Positions 41,493 to 51,432 of a stretch of 64,000 bases of DNA are shown here, piece by piece (the first letter of the stretch is position 1; every line of letters begins with the position of its first letter). The notes beneath the pieces are model-generated. The model saw only the letters and a list, made by a program, of their open reading frames with translations. It had not been told where the DNA came from and ran no database searches. The position numbers and the translations under genes are program-made. Origin of the DNA: Didymella arachidicola (Eukaryota; Ascomycota; Dothideomycetes; Pleosporales; Didymellaceae); assembly GCA_016630955.3 (NCBI GenBank), contig CM049985.1, positions 2,728,001 through 2,792,000 of the forward strand, read 5' to 3'.

Positions 41493-44400
41493 ATGCCCTT
41501 GAAAGCCGTATTCGTTTCGAATCAGGTCGTACGGAAGCGCAAGAGAAAAGCGCAGGATGAGCATGCAGAACATGTCCAGCGTTCTGCTGAGCCAACGCCA
41601 GCGTCTGACGATGACGGCCAAGATGACTTGAACACTGCAGCAAATGAAAGTACGATAACCACAAGTGTTCCCACTAAGACTCACGATGGCGGCAAGAAGC
41701 CTCGACGAACGACAAAAGCGAAGAAGCCGGCTTTGGTACGGCGCGCCTCATCGACCTTGGTCGAAACGACAATACCATGGCCGGAACATTTCACAAAATT
41801 GCAGCAAGTGCACCGCGCACTCAATCTTGTATATACTTTCTGTTGCACGCGCAAGCAGCTCGCCACGACCCTCGATAACCTAAGAGCGACCGTCGAAGGA
41901 CACATCAAGCGCGAGCTTCTTGTCGAAGATGTGGCACAGATCACAGCTTTAATACCACGGGCTATTGATTTCGCATACGTCGATGAAGCCATGCTACAAA
42001 TCAACTTGATGGGTCAGGAAGACAACATGAAAGGAAGGAGAGCGCAGGACTTCCTTATCATGCAGCCTGAGCCCGACAAGGGCGAGCACCGCGAGGTACT
42101 CCTTTTCGAGTTCGTTGATGGAGATCTGAAGCGACAGGTTCAGAATCCAAAAACAGGCGAACCTATAAGAGCATTTCAGAAGTTGCGTCACGAAGAACTA
42201 AAGATGCCTGTGTTCAGTCAAAAGCAGATGATGAACCTCATTGAGAAGAGGAACGTCAAGTTCACCTCAGCCGTCAATGCATTTCTGAATCAGTGCGCGG
42301 CGGAAGGGTGCGACGCCGTGGGCAGAGTCAAACAGATATCCTTGATGTTCATACCTCAGCCTGCAGAAAGCCGCGACTCTACGCCAGGGCCTCAGGTATC
42401 GAAGTTGCCAATGTCTATACCGACCGAGCGAAAGAGCATACTCGAAATTGTGGGCGAAATGAAGACCCTGGAATGGTACTCTGGTCAGATTGTACCAGAT
42501 GGCCATCGTGTGTTTGACCCACAACCTCCCATTTATGGCGAACTCCATTTTGCAATGTCTCAAAATGTCGTCAATGCATTGTACAATAGAAGTAACATCA
42601 CACAGCTCTATGCACATCAAGCTGAGGCTATCAACAACCTTTACGAGGGAAACAACGTCATTGTATCAACGTCGACAAGTTCGGGCAAGTCCCTGATCTA
42701 TCAGATTCCGGTACTACATCAACTGGAACAGGAGCCTGAAACGCGGGCAATGTACATCTTCCCCACAAAAGCTCTAGCGCAAGACCAAAGGAAGAGCATG
42801 AAAGAGTTGTTGCGCTTCATGGACGGCTTGCAAGATATTATCGTGGAGACGTTCGATGGGGATACAGCCATGTCAGATCGTGACTACATCAGAGACGAGG
42901 GTCGAATCATCTTCACCAACCCAGACATGCTGCATATGACAATCTTGCCACAGGAAGAGGCATGGCGAACTTTCCTGCAGAATCTTCGCTTCGTCGTCGT
43001 CGACGAGCTGCACGTTTATAATGGCCTTTTTGGGGCTCACGTTGCAATGATAATGCGACGATTGCGCAGGATATGTGCTGCGTTGGGCAATCGACACGTC
43101 AAATTCATATCGTGCTCCGCAACAGTTGCCAATCCTGAAGCGCACATGAAGACGATTTTTGGCGTTGATGAAGTCAAACTTACCGACTTCGACGGCTCGC
43201 CGTCTGGTCGTAAAGAGTTCCTGTGCTGGAACACTCCCTTCAAAGATCCAGGGGATCCTACTTCAGGCCGTGGTGATTGCAACGCTGAAACAGCGAAGCT
43301 CTTCTGTCAATTGATTCTCAGAGGAGTGAGGGTCATAGCTTTCTGTCGAGTACGAAAGCAATGCGAGGCCTTACAGGCGGCCATCAAGACAGAGTTGACG
43401 AACTTGGAGCGCACAGAAGTTATTGGAAGAGTAATGTCGTATCGAGGCGGTTATACGCCACAAGACAGACGACAGATCGAACGAGAGATGTTCGACGGCA
43501 AGCTACTTGGCATCGTGGCGACCACAGCCCTGGAGCTCGGTGTCGACATTGGATCTTTAGATTGTGTGCTTACAGTTGGCTTCCCTTACACCATTGCAAA
43601 CCTCCGTCAACAGAGCGGACGTGCTGGACGACGAAACAAAGACTCTTTATCAGTCTTAGTTGGCGATTGTTTCCCGACCGACCAATACTACATGCAGAAT
43701 CCGGATGAGATCTTCACGAAACCGAACTGTGAGCTCCAGGTCGATCTGGAAAACATGCTAGTGTTAGAGGGGCACGTCCAGTGTGCTGCACACGAGATGC
43801 CCGTCAATGTTGACGCAGATACACCATACTTTGGCCCGCTGCTGGCCAAGATTGCCAAGGAGCGTATGCGCAGAGACGCAAGCGGATTTTACCACTGTAA
43901 CGAGCGCTTTTTACCACAGCCTTCTCGTTCAGTGGCTATTCGAGATACTGAAGACACCCATTTCGCAATCATCGATGTTACTCATGGCAAGAACACGGTG
44001 CTAGAGGAGCTGGAGGCTTCACGTGCTTTCTTCACAATCTACGATGGCGGCATATTCTTGCATCAGGGCAATACGTATTTGGTCAAGGAGTTCAGCCAGG
44101 AGCGCATGATTGCGAAGGTAGAGTACGTGAAGGTGGATTGGACGACGCAGCAGCGCGACTACACCGACATTGATCCAGTCGAAACCGAAGCCATTCGCAG
44201 GATCCCCGGTTCACGTTCAAAAGCCTTCTTTGGACCCATCAAGATCCAGCAAGTCGTGTACGGCTTCTTCAAGATCGACAAGAAGCGTCGCATCCTCGAT
44301 GCCGTGCAAGTCGACAACCCTCCCATCATCCTGTTCTCCAAGGGCATGTGGCTTGATGTCCCAAAGTCAGCCATGGACATTTTGAAATCTCGTAGGCTCA

Positions 44401-45038
44401 ATATTGCCGCCGGTATTCACGCAGCTGAGCACTCTGTGCTGTCACTCATGCCCAACTACGTCATCAGCATGCCCGGCGACGTACGCACGGAGTGCAAGTT
44501 CGCCATGAAAGAATTCGCCAAGAAAGAGACACAGCGCAAGCGGCCCGCAAGACTCACTTTCTACGACGCGAAGGGAGGCGCAAGCGGCAGCGGCATCTCA
44601 ACCAAGGCTTTCGAACATGTCGATTCTTTACTCGCACAAGCTTGCAAACGACTCCAGACGTGTCATTGTCTGGAGGGTTGCTTAGAGTGCTGTAATGACG
44701 ATCGCTGCAAGCATGCCAATCAGGTCATGAGTAAAGCTGGCGCTATGGTCATCGTCATGTGCTTGCTAGGCCGAGAGAAGGAGATTGATGTTGATGCGCT
44801 GCCATGGGGCGAGGAGGATACAGTCCAAGCGGGTATCGAGACTGTTGTCGAAGCAGAGACGATACGAATGGCGAGAGGCAAAGTGGTTGATGGTGTGCTG
44901 ATCAAGGAAGAAGAAGAGGACGAGGATCACTTCGCCAGGAGTGTCCATATGTTTGGCGGCGAACGTACATTTATAGGCGTGCATAAACAGCAGCCTGTTC
45001 TAGGGAAAGCAGGCAAGCCTTTCGGCTCTTGGACCTAA
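41493..45038 (+). CDS. HRQ1: HRQ1-type RecQ4-like DNA helicase
   Basis: Single exon, 1181 residues, normal for fungal Hrq1. A 3'-to-5' nuclear helicase acting in interstrand-crosslink repair and telomere maintenance. N-terminus: basic (VVRKRKRKAQ) and acidic low-complexity sequence, then a ubiquitin-like/SANTA-type region (FVDGDLKRQV). The helicase core begins at about 370: Q-motif-like ITQLYAHQAEAINNL, Walker A STSTSSGKSLIYQ, motif Ia FPTKALAQDQ, Walker B VVDELHVYNG (a DELH variant), motif III FISCSATVANP, motif V TTALELGVDIGSLD and motif VI QQSGRAGRRNKDSL. The C-terminal DUF1998-type domain carries a zinc-binding cysteine group, CHCLEGCLECCNDDRCKHAN (about 1070-1090), as in Hrq1 and bacterial MrfA. 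No sign of truncation. Confidence 0.95.
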   Translation: MPLKAVFVSNQVVRKRKRKAQDEHAEHVQRSAEPTPASDDDGQDDLNTAANESTITTSVPTKTHDGGKKPRRTTKAKKPALVRRASSTLVETTIPWPEHFTKLQQVHRALNLVYTFCCTRKQLATTLDNLRATVEGHIKRELLVEDVAQITALIPRAIDFAYVDEAMLQINLMGQEDNMKGRRAQDFLIMQPEPDKGEHREVLLFEFVDGDLKRQVQNPKTGEPIRAFQKLRHEELKMPVFSQKQMMNLIEKRNVKFTSAVNAFLNQCAAEGCDAVGRVKQISLMFIPQPAESRDSTPGPQVSKLPMSIPTERKSILEIVGEMKTLEWYSGQIVPDGHRVFDPQPPIYGELHFAMSQNVVNALYNRSNITQLYAHQAEAINNLYEGNNVIVSTSTSSGKSLIYQIPVLHQLEQEPETRAMYIFPTKALAQDQRKSMKELLRFMDGLQDIIVETFDGDTAMSDRDYIRDEGRIIFTNPDMLHMTILPQEEAWRTFLQNLRFVVVDELHVYNGLFGAHVAMIMRRLRRICAALGNRHVKFISCSATVANPEAHMKTIFGVDEVKLTDFDGSPSGRKEFLCWNTPFKDPGDPTSGRGDCNAETAKLFCQLILRGVRVIAFCRVRKQCEALQAAIKTELTNLERTEVIGRVMSYRGGYTPQDRRQIEREMFDGKLLGIVATTALELGVDIGSLDCVLTVGFPYTIANLRQQSGRAGRRNKDSLSVLVGDCFPTDQYYMQNPDEIFTKPNCELQVDLENMLVLEGHVQCAAHEMPVNVDADTPYFGPLLAKIAKERMRRDASGFYHCNERFLPQPSRSVAIRDTEDTHFAIIDVTHGKNTVLEELEASRAFFTIYDGGIFLHQGNTYLVKEFSQERMIAKVEYVKVDWTTQQRDYTDIDPVETEAIRRIPGSRSKAFFGPIKIQQVVYGFFKIDKKRRILDAVQVDNPPIILFSKGMWLDVPKSAMDILKSRRLNIAAGIHAAEHSVLSLMPNYVISMPGDVRTECKFAMKEFAKKETQRKRPARLTFYDAKGGASGSGISTKAFEHVDSLLAQACKRLQTCHCLEGCLECCNDDRCKHANQVMSKAGAMVIVMCLLGREKEIDVDALPWGEEDTVQAGIETVVEAETIRMARGKVVDGVLIKEEEEDEDHFARSVHMFGGERTFIGVHKQQPVLGKAGKPFGSWT

Positions 45039-45700
45039 TTGGCAGATGGACAGCAACGCGATGATATCGGAATTCTTCGATCTCTCCTATAGCAAATCTA
45101 ATCAATGCCTCATCGGGTTCGGTGCGCCATTGTCCAATTTGAAGAGACCTGGCATCAGGCTGATGAGCACACAGACGCAGAATCGTACTTCGTCGACACA
45201 GCCTTTAACTTGAACGTTAGCCGCGCCATAGCTGCTGATTGGATCTTCAAAGGGCGACGCGTAGTTTATGTCGATGTAGTCATTGTACAACCCTTTGCTC
45301 TTCGACTTTACTTTGACCTTCTTGATGATAGTCGAGAAGAAAGTGGGAACTCCAGCATCATCAGACGCATTTTGTCATCGCGAGCTCTTGTTCATCATGG
45401 AATAGGGTCCAGTCGCTAGCTTCAGAACATTCGCAATTAACTTGGGAAGAGCTGAAGCTGTCAAACTATGACTAGAGAGCATGGATATATTCTGGGATGA
45501 TGGACACAATGGGCAAAGGGCGCTGGCCAAAAGCGACGGCGATTAGTCAAGACAACACTGTATGAGGTAGACTATCACTTAGCTGGCAGTCAACGAACTT
45601 GTCATACAATACACACTACAGCCATGTACACTTTAAACGAGCGAACCCTTCCTTCCCTCCTCTCTGTCCCTGTCCAACACTCTTCCGCTCCAATCTCGCC
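45039..45700. other. Convergent intergenic region
   Basis: Between the 3' ends of HRQ1 and the sugar porter gene. A 104-codon plus-strand frame (45105-45419) lacks support. Confidence 0.55.
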
Positions 45701-47724
45701 TTAGACAATAGGCTTCTCATCGCCAACGACCAACTTCTCGTGCAGGTAGTCCGGTGACGGCGAGCTGCCACCGTACAAGAGCGTGGTAAGACCAATCTCG
45801 TGGTTGATCTCAGCCATGCGCTCTTGGTCCTTCTGCGCCGCACCCTCGCTTCCGAAGACGATGTCCATCTCCTCGAGACTCAGACGCTTGGTCTCGGGAA
45901 CGAAGAACCAGATGAACGCCGCGCCGAGGAGGGTCAGCAGGCCAAATAGAATGTAGGTGCCGTAGGTGATGTGCTCGAGTAGGTCAGGTGTGATTTCTTT
46001 GGACCAGCAGTTAGTACATGTGAATGGGCGGAGCGATAAGACAGTGGATGAACTTACGACCGATGATGAAGTTGTTCATCCAATTGCTGCTGCCGCCCAG
46101 CGCGGTGCCGTACGGACGCGTACTTATAGGCCAGACTTCAGCGATCAAAATCCAGGCACATGGGCCCCATGAGTAGCCGAAGTGGATGACAAAGAGCCAG
46201 ACCATGATGACCGCGGCCCAGCCGGCGGCCTTTTGGTTTTCAAAGTTGTTGTAGTTCTTTGCGAGGATCACGGCGATGACGAGGTGCGAGAAAGCCATGC
46301 CGATAGCGCCGATGGTAAGCACGGGTTTTCGGCCAGCACGGTCGATGTACAGCACGGCAGGGACTGGAGAGTGTTAGAATTACGCTTCGTAGGTAGATTA
46401 GAGAGTCTTACTGGTAGCGAGAAACATGACAATGCCTACAACGCCTGTTGCGAGCAGAGAGGTCGTGTTACCGGTCAGACCGAGCTGACCGAAGATGGAC
46501 GGCGCGTAATAGAGAACTGCATTGATACCTGTCCGGCGTTAGATGGAAGAATCAGCACACAAGTTCCACATGAAATGGTACCTGTCCACTGTTGAAAGAA
46601 CATAGTCACTGTGGCGACAATGACACGCTTGAACATGGCCTTGGTCTTGAAGAGGGCGCCGATAGCAACGAACTGGAGCTTGAAGGTGTTCCAGGCGGTC
46701 AGCTGCGCCAGATGAGGGAATTTCTCGGCAATGCTGCGCTTCTCGAACATGGACTGGGCTTTGATCTCAAGGAACTCGAGCTCAATCAGTTCGTGGTCCT
46801 CAGGAAGCTCACGGAGAGAGGCGAGAGTGCGGCGGGCTTCGTCTTCACGGCCGTGGTGGACGAGCCATCTGGGGGAGAACGGCATCCAGAGCATCCCGAT
46901 AAACAAAACAGCAGCAGGTACGAGCTGGATGCAGATGGGTACGAGCCAGGCAGCGTTTGACTGGTTGTCGCCCGTTCCGCCGATGTAGTTGGTTCCGTAG
47001 TTGATCCAGAAGGAGATCATGATACCGAAGGTAATGGCCAACTGCTGGCCGGCTACAAGAGCACCACGAACCTCACTGTGTTTGGTCAGAGAGCAGCCAT
47101 CGATGGACAAGACTAGACCTACGGAGGAGCACATTCCGAATTGTACATAGGTACGATGCAGGATAGAGTACCGACACCAATACCCCTAGAAGACTTGTCA
47201 GTGTTGTCTTCGAATCATAAGGACAAAGGAGAGCAGCTCACGTAATGAAGCGACCAGCAAGAATCTCATTGTGTCCACCAGCGATGGCAGTGATCTGAAT
47301 GACAACGCCAAGGACGAACACACCGGTGGCGACCAAGATACCGTACTTGCGAGAAAGAGTCTCAGCGACGAAACCGGACATGACAGCACCAAACCAAGCA
47401 CCAAGCTCGAGAATGGCCGTCAGCCAACCCTTCTGTGTTGGATTATCGATGTAACCGTCGGTTTCTGAGTGCCGGCAGTCAGTACATGATATGGGGATTG
47501 GACGTTGGGTCAAACATACGCCTTCCGAAGGATGGCATGGCCAGGATGCCAGAAAACATGCCCTGATTGTACCCATAGAGAACACCACCCAAGCATGCAA
47601 ATAGCGCAATGCGGAAGACCTTGAGATTTTTGACCAGAGCCGACGGGCCACTCTTGCCCATCAAAGCCTGACGCCTTTCGAGCACGGCATCAAAGCCAGC
47701 GGGGGCAGCACCTCCACCGCCCAT
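45701..47724 (-). CDS. MFS sugar porter
   Basis: Seven exons: 47724-47520, 47464-47242, 47185-47123, 47075-46582, 46528-46412, 46363-46058 and 45996-45701; introns 47-61 nt; 567 residues. Plasma-membrane sugar:proton symporter of the SP family with twelve segments. Signature blocks: LFACLGGVLYGYNQGMFSGI in segment 1; the first loop ETLSRKYG; GRFITGIGVGTLSCIVPMYNSECAPPEVRGAL (assembled from exons 2-4), MFFQQWTGINAVLYYAP in segment 7; YIDRAGRKPVL; and VPETKRLSLEEMD after the last segment, the PETKG-type end motif. Substrate range within hexoses, pentoses or quinate-like compounds cannot be set from sequence. The 63-nt exon 3 encodes half of the loop containing the PESPR-like region. Confidence 0.93.
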
Positions 47725-48781
47725 GGTACTTATCGATGAATTCGCGGTTTGGAAAGATGGAAGGGGGACGAAGAGTACGAGATGATCGATGCACCCCAGA
47801 TTTGCGGAGCTTGAGGCTTACCTGGGGACTGCAGGCAACCCCAGGTCTTTGTACGTTCACATTGCGCTCTTACTGTGCTGCAGCCCTATGGGAGATTATC
47901 CAGCACCCTGGCAATGAGGGGCCCCACAGTCATCGCAGTATTTCGAGCTTATCAGCACACTGCAACTGTTTGACGATCCTAACGATCATAAGAATTGTAT
48001 GCAACGCCTCGCGAACGTTGGCTAAAGTGAATTCGGCCTGGAGACCGAGAACGCCTTCACGGCCTCCATGATGTGTGCTCCACACGTCGCAGGGTATTTG
48101 ATTGGATAGCATTCGGTATTTAGCGCGGCTGTAAGTGGTGCTGACCGTGATGCTCGTTCTCCATCTGCCTGAAGGCCAAGCCGCGGGGAGATTTAGGCTA
48201 ATGTGCTCGTACACAGTGCACACGCTGCAGCACGAGAAGTCTCCTCAGCAGCGTTCCGTACGCTGGGGTCTGGTGACGCGCGTCATAAGATGGCTGCCAT
48301 TGATATCGCGCTTCATGTCCACGCGTTTCGTTTCCCGTGACAGCTGCGCGGCTCAGCTGTGAACGTGATTGGCAATCTCGACTTGCTGCTGGACTACCGG
48401 GAAAGGTGGACTGTGTTCGTGATTGGGTGTTTGGATGGGAAACATCCCCGGATTTCGTCTCCATGGGGTTCCGAGTCCTCGGCAGTGGACAAAGAACCGG
48501 AGATAACAACAAAGTCTAGCTGTTGCCACCAACAGAGCTCACGAGATAAGCGCCATTGACAGCAGCGGGATCCTTGAAGCGACGGCGTGAGTGTGCTGTA
48601 TTGATGTCGTGACGATGATCTGTGGAAGGCCTGAAAGCGTGATGGAAAGCTTGGTGCACGCCCCAACCGTCCACAGGACTGCGCCATCACAGAATTGGCT
48701 AGCGCGACTGGATTATCTTTCCTTTACCACAACACGCTAGTACCACAATTGCAAACAACGACTACCGAGGAACTGATCAAG
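47725..48781. other. Intergenic region (1 kb)
   Basis: Divergent promoter region between the sugar porter and the EXPERA gene. No gene or repeat recognised. Confidence 0.6.
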
Positions 48782-49630
48782 ATGGGCGACTCGATTCTAA
48801 CAAGGAGACGGGATTTGGTGTACCTGATTTTCTTCATTATCCATCTCCCGGTGATGCTGGGTGCGTAGCTTTCTGTTCCTCACCTGGCGGCGTTTCTGAG
48901 TGCATGTTTGATATCCTGCCGGTGCTGCAGGTCTCCACGGGTCAATTGCTGGTCTGCATATTCATCAGCTCGTTCAATCTTGCGACTGGAGAGCTGCCAA
49001 TATACAGCAGACCACTTGCTCACACACATGCATCTCGCAATTCACTTGCTCACGACTCAGGACTGTATCTCAAACACCAGTTTATCATTCCATCACCATT
49101 AATGTCCTCTCTCCGTCTGTACAACGCCTCACAAACACCCACCCTATGCATCCCTTCCACAATACCAATACTAACATCCCAACCCAGCCTTCGACCTCAC
49201 AGCCTACTACCCCACCAACCTCAAACCCCTTTGGATGACCTCCCTCCGCACCTTCTACGTCACCACTTACGGCGACCGATTCTTCTACGCGCCGCCCGCC
49301 TGGTTCAACGCCCTCACCTTCCTCGAGCTAGTATACCACCTGCCGCTGACAATCTGGGCGATTCCCGCTTTACTGCGCAACGACCCTCGGATTCCGCTGG
49401 CGCTGTTGGTGTTTGGCATGGAGACGAGTATCACGACGCTAGTGTGTCTGGCTGAGATGTGGAGTTGGGAGGAGTTGACGGCTGAGCAGAGGGGTCTGCG
49501 TGGGTTGGGGGGGATGTATGGGGGGTATTTGGTGTTGGGTGTTTTTATGACGGTGGATTGTTATGCGAGGTTGGATCGGTGGATTGCGAGGCAGAAGGGG
49601 CTGATGCCTGTTACGAAGAAGAGGCTTTGA
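48782..49630 (+). CDS. EXPERA-domain membrane protein (TMEM97/sigma-2-like)
   Basis: Two exons, 48782-48860 and 49188-49630, joined over a 327-nt intron (GTGCGT donor, CTAACA branch, ACCCAG acceptor), giving 173 residues. The intron is far longer than the others here, so a small missed exon is possible. Four membrane segments as in the family: LVYLIFFIIHLPVMLG, FNALTFLELVYHLPLTIWAI, LALLVFGMETSITTLVCLA and GMYGGYLVLGVFMTVDCYARL. The first segment is followed by DLTAYYPTNLKP, the position of the conserved Asp/Pro of EXPERA proteins. The C-terminus is MPVTKKRL, with a KKxx-like basic end that suits ER retention. The human relative TMEM97 is the sigma-2 receptor and affects sterol transport; the fungal role is unknown. 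Confidence 0.8.
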
Positions 49631-49758
49631 GTAAGGTGGATAGAGGATCTGGCATGATCGAGCATAGTATTGCTGGTGCGGGGACAATGGGTGGGAATTG
49701 TGGGTGATATCGACGATGGGTATCTCTATATCTCGGAGCGAAAGCTGAGTGTACGATG

Positions 49759-50373
49759 TTATGCTGATGTACCTGAGACTTTTGCCCTCTCCTTCTCCTC
49801 CATCTTCCTTCTGGCGGCCAAAATCATCTCTTCCCTCTTCCTCTGCAGATTCGATTGGCGTTCATTGCGGTCTGCGCTCCAGGCCTTCGTCTTGGGCTGT
49901 TCTTCTCTTGGCTCAGGCGTCTGGCTGAGCTTCGAGGTGAGGTTGTATCGTGTGATCAGATCAGGGTGTGACGTCTTAGCAGCAGCGGTAGCTGGCCTTG
50001 CAGGTACAACTGGCGCAGGCGCAGCAGGTAGCTGGAACGATGCAGGTGCCTGTTGCATGTTAGTACTGCAATGGTTACCAGCCGCCACCAAGGAAGAACT
50101 CACACTGTCCAAGGACCTCCCGCTCAGCACCCTTTCGGTTGTAGCAGCTGCGTTCCCTCCATTTCTTTGCAGGTCCCACGCAATGTCCCTCCTGCTCAGC
50201 TGTGGGAACATCTGGGCTATTGTGTCGATCTGCGCGGGGTCTATGCGCATCGAGCGGGTTGCGCTTGGTCGCGTGCCATTTGCGGAGGGCTTGCTGGAAT
50301 ACCAGCGGTACACAAGAAAAGCGACGACTGCAAATACGATGACTTGTGGTATGTTGATGCTTTGTTCGGCCAT
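49759..50373 (-). CDS. CUE1: CUE-domain ER membrane protein, Cue1-like
   Basis: Two exons, 50373-50104 and 50049-49759, over a 54-nt intron with TACTAAC branch site; 186 residues. Begins MAEQSINIPQ and has one N-terminal membrane anchor (VIVFAVVAFLVYRWY). The CUE ubiquitin-binding domain lies at about 40-82 (IDTIAQMFPQLSRRDIAWDLQRNGGNAAATTERVL), with MFP and the di-leucine-like LQ positions of the fold. The C-terminal basic helix (NLQRKREEMILAARRKMEEKERAK) matches the place of the E2-binding region of yeast Cue1, which anchors and activates Ubc7 for ER-associated degradation. The intron length is a multiple of three with no stop, so the unspliced message encodes a protein with 18 extra residues just after the CUE domain. 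Confidence 0.8.
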   Translation of the reverse strand: MAEQSINIPQVIVFAVVAFLVYRWYSSKPSANGTRPSATRSMRIDPAQIDTIAQMFPQLSRRDIAWDLQRNGGNAAATTERVLSGRSLDSVSSSLVAAGNHCSTNMQQAPASFQLPAAPAPVVPARPATAAAKTSHPDLITRYNLTSKLSQTPEPREEQPKTKAWSADRNERQSNLQRKREEMILAARRKMEEKERAKVSGTSA

Positions 50374-51432
50374 GTTGGCGGAACGAATAGGACGTGGGAG
50401 GGAGTGCGGCGGGCGCGATCGCGGGGCGGCGGATTCGTCGGTACCAGTGAGACGAAACTTCGGGATCTTTGACGAATGTGACAGGAACAGAGTTTGAGAA
50501 GGATTGAACCAAAGTGGCCCCAATTAAATACAGTGCACACTGGCAGTGAGGGAGAAAGAGGATGGTGAGGTCAGAGCGGCAAGTTGCGCGGTGTACCTGC
50601 CGCGGCAAACGGCGTCTTTCGCTAGCGTGGCTTCAACCCCTACTTCTCTACAACTATTTCCGTCCCCGATCTCTTACCGCAGGTGTATCTTTACACAGTG
50701 CCTGTTTAATTCAGATCACGAAGCGATATTGACATTTAGTGCTAACAAGGGACGCAATGACTGCTGATGAAAGCCTCAGCGTATCTTGAAATGTACAGTC
50801 ATCTCAGTCTTATGAGCAAAGAGCTCTCTCCATGTGTCCATGAACACAAGCTTCGCTAAACAGCCCGACAATATTGCTGTTCTCAAGGCTGCCTCGAAGC
50901 ACAACAGGTAGTGAGCAGCCAAAGAGCAGGCAGATGTAGTCTCCCACTCGTATATCTCCCAGAGAACTGCTGCGTGTTGATTACCAATGTGCCATGGAAC
51001 GAACCTTGGAAATATTGGACAAGAACGGAACTGATGATCGAGATTTCTCTGATAATCGAATTCAAGAAAGTCCCGGACACTTTGTGTATCGAGGAGGGTG
51101 ACAAGACATACGTAGGTTCAGGCTGTAGGGTGTTGGCTCTAGGCGGTGAGGCTGTGTTCACGATGTGGTGGCTGGTGTTGAGCCTGTTCCCGAGCTTGCG
51201 CGGCCGCGCCACAAATGGCAGGGTCCATAACGCATTGGTCACCTTCACCCGTGATTACCGACTGCACGCGGCGTCGAGGCGTTTCTCACCGGTCCTGTGA
51301 ACGATTCCCGAGCCATGTACATACCGCAGTGATCTGCCTCGCGACTGACGGAGATATTTGTGCGCACATCGAGCCACTCCACCTTCCAAGCTGCACATTC
51401 GCGGATACCCTGCGGATCTGCGGACCTCCGAG
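50374..51432. other. Intergenic region (1 kb)
   Basis: Divergent region between CUE1 and AKR1. A 129-codon frame (50911-51300) has no family support. No repeat recognised. Confidence 0.55.

Noticed and set aside
49670..50497. 275-codon plus-strand frame
   Set aside because: Antisense to the CUE1-like gene, whose membrane anchor, CUE domain and intron are recognisable.
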